A DNA stretch of 54,812 nt, taken from contig JAUNPS010000033.1 of the NCBI GenBank assembly GCA_030536575.1, positions 1 to 54,812 of the forward strand, in the 5' to 3' direction. The translations under genes were made by a program, and so were the position numbers. This DNA is from Eubacteriales bacterium. GTDB taxonomy: Bacteria; Bacillota; Clostridia; Lachnospirales; Lachnospiraceae. Shown piece by piece: positions 50,919-54,812 of the stretch (its first letter is position 1; every line of letters starts with the position of its first letter). The notes beneath the pieces were generated by a model, which saw only the letters and a list, made by a program, of their open reading frames with translations, searched no databases and was not told where the DNA came from.

Positions 50919-51698
50919 TTATTTGCCAATCACCTTTTCCAGATCAACTTTCCGGAATTCTTCGATGAAGTCCGCGATATAATCTGCGGTGGTCTGAAGC
51001 ATTTCCCGGCCCCATTCGATAGTAGCCGTCTGCGGATGATCCGGCCCGATCCAGCCATTGTCCGTCACGTTCGGGGTGCTGCGCAGCACTTCCACTTCCA
51101 CGCCTTTGAATTTTACGGAGCGGAATCCCGTGGCGACCAGGTTTTCATTCAGGTCTTTCATCTTCAGCGGTTCATCCGTCAGTTCGCTGTAATCAATCAG
51201 AGACGGATCCACGCCCATGATCCCGGCGGTTTCCTCTCCGCCGCCATGGCCGCCCTTCCAGGCCGGGTTCATATCCCAGGCCATAAGCCACCAGTTCAGC
51301 ATCACCATCAGCGCGCCTTTTTTCTCGAATTCCAGGCCGATCCGCTCCAGGGTCTTGATGTTTCCGCCGTGGCCGTTCAGGACCAGGATTTTCCGTGCGC
51401 CGTGGTCGTATAAGCACTGTACGACTCTGGTCACGAACTGATACAGGACATCGCTTCCGATGTTAATCGTTCCGGGGAACGGCTCCAGGCTTTCGCAGGC
51501 GCCGTAGGGAATGGTCGGCGCGATCAGGATATCGCTCTTCTCTTCCAGCAGTTCCAGAATTCGATTCGGAATCAGGGTATCGGTTCCGAGGGGCATATGG
51601 CGACCGTGGCACTCCGTGCTGCCGATTGGCAGAAGTACCATATCGCTTTCTTTAAAGTACCGTTCGGCCATGGGCCATGTAATTTTTTCCAGTCTCAT
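50919..51698 (-). CDS. Creatininase family amidohydrolase
   Basis: A 259-residue protein of the creatininase/creatinine amidohydrolase family. Metal-binding motifs are LPIGSTECHGRHMPLGTD (Glu, His, Asp), ILVLNGHGGNIKTL and the distal glutamate in GGHGGGEETAGIMG. Family members open cyclic or linear amides such as creatinine, formamides or mycofactocin intermediates; the substrate is unknown here. It lies between the peptide-binding protein and the M42 peptidase, about 20-30 bases from each. It may act on an amide delivered by the transporter. GGAAAAAAA precedes the ATG. Confidence 0.9.
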   Translation of the reverse strand: MRLEKITWPMAERYFKESDMVLLPIGSTECHGRHMPLGTDTLIPNRILELLEEKSDILIAPTIPYGACESLEPFPGTINIGSDVLYQFVTRVVQCLYDHGARKILVLNGHGGNIKTLERIGLEFEKKGALMVMLNWWLMAWDMNPAWKGGHGGGEETAGIMGVDPSLIDYSELTDEPLKMKDLNENLVATGFRSVKFKGVEVEVLRSTPNVTDNGWIGPDHPQTATIEWGREMLQTTADYIADFIEEFRKVDLEKVIGK

Positions 51699-51719
51699 GA
51701 TTTTTTTCCTTCTCTTATC

Positions 51720-53237
51720 TTATTCTGCAACCTTTACCTTGTCAAGCTTGTGGTAGCCGATGGGATCCATCACGAAATTCTCTACCTTGTTGCTGGAACC
51801 TGCGGTGATGTTGCTGTAGTAAATGGGTGCGTTGTTGTTGATCTCAAACAGTTTCTTCGCAAGCTCTTCGTATGCGTTCAGACGTACTTCTTCGTCGGTG
51901 CTGGTACGCGCTTCTTCGATCAGCGCATCCACCTCGTCATCCGCGAGGAAGGTACGGTTTCCGGCTGCGCCCTGCTGGCTGGAGTGCTCCAGAGAGTAGT
52001 AGGTGTAGTCGGCATCCGTGGTGGAGGTTACCCATCCGAAGTAGCCCATGTCATGCTCGCCGTTGGAGGTCGCCTGGATGAAGCTGCCGAACTCCATAAC
52101 TTCGACGGAGCAGTCGATGCCGATATCCATCAGCATAGCCTGGATCGCCTGGCAGGCTTCGATACGGGTCTGGTTATCGTTTACCCAGATGCTGGTGGAG
52201 AAGCCGTTTTCATAGCCTGCTTCTGCCAGAAGCTCTCTTGCTTTTTCCGGGTTGTACTCATATTCGCCAGGGCTATAGTAACCGTATACAGCCGGGGCAA
52301 TGATGGCGTCTGCTGCCTGTCCTGCGCCGCATGCGATGGTGTCGATCAGGAGCTGACGGTCGATAGCCAGGTTAATGGCTGTACGGACTCTTTCGTCGTT
52401 GAACGGCTCTTTGTTCATGTTCATGGAGATGTAGTAGCAGGTCAGAGACGGTGCGTCATACAGGGTCAGGTCGGCGTTTTCTTCGATCTTGGAGATATCG
52501 TTCGGTAAGATATCGTAAGCCAGGTCGATTTCGCCGGTTTCCAGAGCGATGGTTCTCTGGGCTGCTTCCGGGATGACTTTCATCACCAGGTTCTTGGTAG
52601 CCGGGGTTCCGCCGAAATAGTCGTCAAATGCTTCCAGTTTTACGGAATCGCCCTGTTTCCACTCAACGAATTTGTACGGGCCGCATCCGATGGGGTGCAG
52701 TTTAAACGCTTCCTCGTCCGCTTCCACAACGGCCTTCGGAACGATGGCGGTAAACGGTACGGACAGGTTCCGCAGGGCCGGCGCATAGGGCGCTACCAGG
52801 TTTACGTTTACGGTGTAGTCGTCTACGATTTCCACATTGTCGATGAAGTCAGCAACGTAAGAAACGGCTGCGGAATTCTTCGCTCTTTCCAGGGAAAATT
52901 TTACGTCTTCGGCGGTCAGGTCGGAACCATCGTGGAATTTAATCCCCTGACGGATCTTGAACTGATAGCAGGTGTCCGAGGTTTGCTCCCAGGACTCCGC
53001 AATCTGCGGCTGAAGCTCTCCGGTCTCGGCGTCTACGACGGTCAGCGTGTCGAAGATCTGGTCGGTCACTTCAACGGCCGGGGTTTCTTTTCCCTGATGG
53101 GGGTCCATCGAGGTCACGTCTGCGCCCTGGCCCCAGGTCAGGGTGTCTTTGTAGCCGTCCTCCGCAAAGCCAGTTACGGAGAAGAGCATCCCCAGAGCCA
53201 TGGAAAGTGCCAAGCCTTTTACTACTGCGTTTTTCAT
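51720..53237 (-). CDS. Peptide/nickel-type ABC transporter substrate-binding protein
   Basis: A 505-residue family 5 binding protein (DppA/OppA type). The signal peptide ends VTGFAEDG with a type I site and, again, no lipobox. Family segments are LTWGQGADVTSMDPHQGKE, YQFKIRQGIKFHDGSDLTAE with DVKFSLERAK, and NKEPFNDERVRTAINLAIDR. AAGGAGG precedes the ATG at 53237; the longer open frame upstream is not supported by a ribosome site. It follows the ATPase gene by about 155 bases. Ligand is probably a short peptide or modified amino acid. Confidence 0.93.
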   Translation of the reverse strand: MKNAVVKGLALSMALGMLFSVTGFAEDGYKDTLTWGQGADVTSMDPHQGKETPAVEVTDQIFDTLTVVDAETGELQPQIAESWEQTSDTCYQFKIRQGIKFHDGSDLTAEDVKFSLERAKNSAAVSYVADFIDNVEIVDDYTVNVNLVAPYAPALRNLSVPFTAIVPKAVVEADEEAFKLHPIGCGPYKFVEWKQGDSVKLEAFDDYFGGTPATKNLVMKVIPEAAQRTIALETGEIDLAYDILPNDISKIEENADLTLYDAPSLTCYYISMNMNKEPFNDERVRTAINLAIDRQLLIDTIACGAGQAADAIIAPAVYGYYSPGEYEYNPEKARELLAEAGYENGFSTSIWVNDNQTRIEACQAIQAMLMDIGIDCSVEVMEFGSFIQATSNGEHDMGYFGWVTSTTDADYTYYSLEHSSQQGAAGNRTFLADDEVDALIEEARTSTDEEVRLNAYEELAKKLFEINNNAPIYYSNITAGSSNKVENFVMDPIGYHKLDKVKVAE

Positions 53238-53393
53238 TTCTTTTTCCTCCTTATTTTTGGGATTTATTTTAATTTCCGCGGGCAGGGAACCGGGCGGGCA
53301 TGGATTTTGGGACAATGCCGCAGGAACACGCAGGGCGTGCTTTGTTCTGCTGCCGGGCGGAAACCAAAAACGGTGCAATACCGGGTGAACCCG
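53238..53393. other. Gap between ATPase and binding-protein genes
   Basis: About 155 bases with small GC-rich inverted repeats on the minus strand (CGGGT/ACCCG close to the ATPase stop, and a GCACGC/GCGTG pair). No T run and no clear promoter were found. It may set differential expression of the binding protein. Confidence 0.35.
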
Positions 53394-54359
53394 CTATTTT
53401 ACATGGCTGCATGCCACGAAATGGCCGCTCTCTGTCTCGTGCAGCGGAATATCGGTTCCGGTGCAGCGGCCGTCCGCGTAGGGACAGCGCTTCGCGAAGC
53501 GGCAGCCCTTTGGCGGGTCGATGGGGGAGGTGATCTCACCCTTTAACGGGATGCGCTGAATCGGGTAGTCCGGATCGGGAATCGGGATCGCGGACAGCAG
53601 CGCCTGGGTGTAGGGATGCTGCGGATTTTTAAACAGGGTTTCCGCAGGAGCCTTTTCCACCATTTGTCCCAGATACATAACCAGGATATCGTTCGAAAAA
53701 TGCTTCACCACCGAAAGGTCATGGGTGATAAACAGATAGGTCAGTCCCAGTTCGTCCTGTAAATCCTGCATCAGGTTCAGGATCTGCGCCTGGATGGACA
53801 CGTCCAGAGCCGATACGGGTTCGTCGCAGACGATGAACTTCGGGCGCAGGGCCAGGGCCCGGGCAATACCGATGCGCTGTCTTCTCCCACCGTCCAGCTC
53901 ATGGGGATAGGAGTTCGTCAGGCGCTTCGCCAGACCGACCAGATCCATCAGTTCGCTGACCCGCTTGTTCAGCGCTTCTTTGTCCTTTTTGCCGTAGATT
54001 TTCTGTACCAGGAGCGGTTCCGCGATAGCGTCGCTGACGGTAGCCCTGGGATTTAAGGATGCGAAAGGATCCTGGAAAATGATCTGCATGTCTTTTCGCA
54101 GTTCCTTCATCTTTTTCTTGTCGTATTCGAAGATGTTGTTCCCTTCGAAGAAGACTTTGCCGTCCGTGTGGTCATGGAGACGCAGGATGGTCCGTCCCAT
54201 CGTGGATTTCCCGCAGCCGGACTCGCCTACCACGCCCAGGGTTTCCCCGGTGTTCAGGGTGAAATTCACGTCGTCTACCGCGTGCAGCACCCCGCCCGGC
54301 GTGTAGAAATATTTTTTCAAATGCTCCACACGGAGTAACTCTTTTTTCTGATCTGTCAT
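53394..54359 (-). CDS. oppF: Oligopeptide ABC transporter ATP-binding protein (OppF/DppF type)
   Basis: A 321-residue ATPase. Walker A is GESGCGKST at about 45-53, the Q loop is QIIFQDPFASLNPR, Walker B is FIVCDEPVSALD and the H loop is FITHDLSV. The signature motif is LDGGRRQRIGIARA rather than the usual LSGGQ, a variant that also occurs in this subfamily. The C-terminal oligopeptide/dipeptide extension with cysteines (CRFAKRCPYADGRC, then FVACSHVK) may bind an iron-sulfur cluster. AGGAGG precedes the ATG. It forms a pair with the partial ATPase upstream. Confidence 0.94.
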   Translation of the reverse strand: MTDQKKELLRVEHLKKYFYTPGGVLHAVDDVNFTLNTGETLGVVGESGCGKSTMGRTILRLHDHTDGKVFFEGNNIFEYDKKKMKELRKDMQIIFQDPFASLNPRATVSDAIAEPLLVQKIYGKKDKEALNKRVSELMDLVGLAKRLTNSYPHELDGGRRQRIGIARALALRPKFIVCDEPVSALDVSIQAQILNLMQDLQDELGLTYLFITHDLSVVKHFSNDILVMYLGQMVEKAPAETLFKNPQHPYTQALLSAIPIPDPDYPIQRIPLKGEITSPIDPPKGCRFAKRCPYADGRCTGTDIPLHETESGHFVACSHVK

Positions 54360-54371
54360 AGGAACCTCCTC

Positions 54372-54812
54372 TTATCCCTGTATCTGGATGCACCGCGCGG
54401 TGTGGGTGCCTTCCAGATGGATCATTTCGGGCACGCCCTGCCGGCATTTGTCTGTGGCGTATTTGCAGCGTTCCGCGAATTTACAGTATTTCGGCAGATT
54501 CGTCGGGTCTGGCATCAGGCCGTCGATGGCCTGCAGGCGCTTCACATGTGTCACCAGGTTCGGAATGGAGGCCAGAAGGCCTTTCGTGTAGGGATGCTGG
54601 GGATTCTTGTATACTTCGCGGACAGTGCCGTACTCCACCAGCTCTCCGGCGTAGATGATTCCCACATAGTCGCAGTTCTGGGCGACGACGCCTAAGTCGT
54701 GGGTAATTAACAGCATGGAGGTGTTGTCCCGGTTTCGCAGATCCCGGATCAGCTCCAGAATCTGGGCCTGGATGGTCACGTCCAGGGCGGTGGTGGGCTC
54801 GTCGGCGATCAG
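54372..54812 (-). CDS. oppD: Oligopeptide ABC transporter ATP-binding protein (OppD/DppD type), partial
   Basis: The last 146 codons of an ATPase whose start lies beyond the window end. The edge reads [20 protein letters not shown], so Walker B and the D loop are present while Walker A and the signature lie outside. The H loop is [12 protein letters not shown]. The C-terminal oligopeptide extension has cysteines in [19 protein letters not shown] and ends TARCIQIQG. It is 12 bases upstream of its partner ATPase. The permease genes of this transporter are expected further to the right. Confidence 0.93.
   Translation of the reverse strand: MIADEPTTALDVTIQAQILELIRDLRNRDNTSMLLITHDLGVVAQNCDYVGIIYAGELVEYGTVREVYKNPQHPYTKGLLASIPNLVTHVKRLQAIDGLMPDPTNLPKYCKFAERCKYATDKCRQGVPEMIHLEGTHTARCIQIQG

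Overview
The window reads as chromosome of an anaerobic, gut-type Firmicute, most likely a member of the Lachnospiraceae or a close Clostridia relative. This is inference from gene content: strong AGGAGG ribosome binding sites, single-chain glycyl-tRNA synthetase, YesM/YesN-type sugar regulators, CUT1 sugar ABC systems with very large binding proteins, pyrophosphate-linked glycolytic enzymes, and an IS1182-type relic. Almost all genes lie on the minus strand; the plus-strand genes are a CYTH protein, an abortive-infection protein, a small antitoxin-like protein and one AraC regulator.

Layout. 1-5.6 kb: a dispersed repeat, a DUF975 membrane protein, a DJ-1/PfpI protein, a CYTH protein, a 66-bp tandem repeat, then MATE exporter, aldo/keto reductase and carboxymuconolactone decarboxylase-like genes. 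5.6-16.1 kb: an alpha-galactoside locus (GH36 alpha-galactosidase, AraC-type response regulator, sensor kinase, binding protein, two permeases, GH43-like enzyme). 16.2-19.0 kb: a decayed island holding a broken GH27 gene, a possible AlbA/Schlafen-type fragment, an intact AbiF-type (Abi_2) gene directly behind its own promoter, a small terminated RNA, and a broken IS1182-type transposase. 19.1-31.8 kb: housekeeping genes rplM-rpsI, ppdK, PPi-type phosphofructokinase, glycyl-tRNA synthetase with a lipoprotein, recO, era and an M16C protease. 31.8-32.5 kb: a second copy of the dispersed repeat and the small antitoxin-like gene.

32.5-49.7 kb is a pectin (rhamnogalacturonan I) utilisation region. 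An AraC regulator diverges from a CUT1 transporter followed by a GH105 unsaturated rhamnogalacturonyl hydrolase, a CE12-type acetylesterase and a GH112 phosphorylase. Next come a complete TRAP transporter (DctP, DctQ, DctM), a YcxB-like protein, a sensor kinase and response regulator, a membrane-anchored TRAP-type binding protein and a KdgF-like cupin. Together they predict import of oligosaccharides, removal of acetyl groups and of the unsaturated uronate, phosphorolysis of a galactosyl disaccharide, uronate uptake, and linearisation of the unsaturated uronate. 49.8-54.8 kb: a peptide ABC transporter (two ATPases, one cut by the window edge, plus binding protein) with a creatininase-type amidohydrolase and an M42 aminopeptidase.

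The best candidate for a special biological system is the promoter-ncRNA-abiF unit at 17.36-18.43 kb. It has the layout of an RNA-guarded HEPN toxin or abortive infection system. No CRISPR array, tRNA or rRNA gene was seen.
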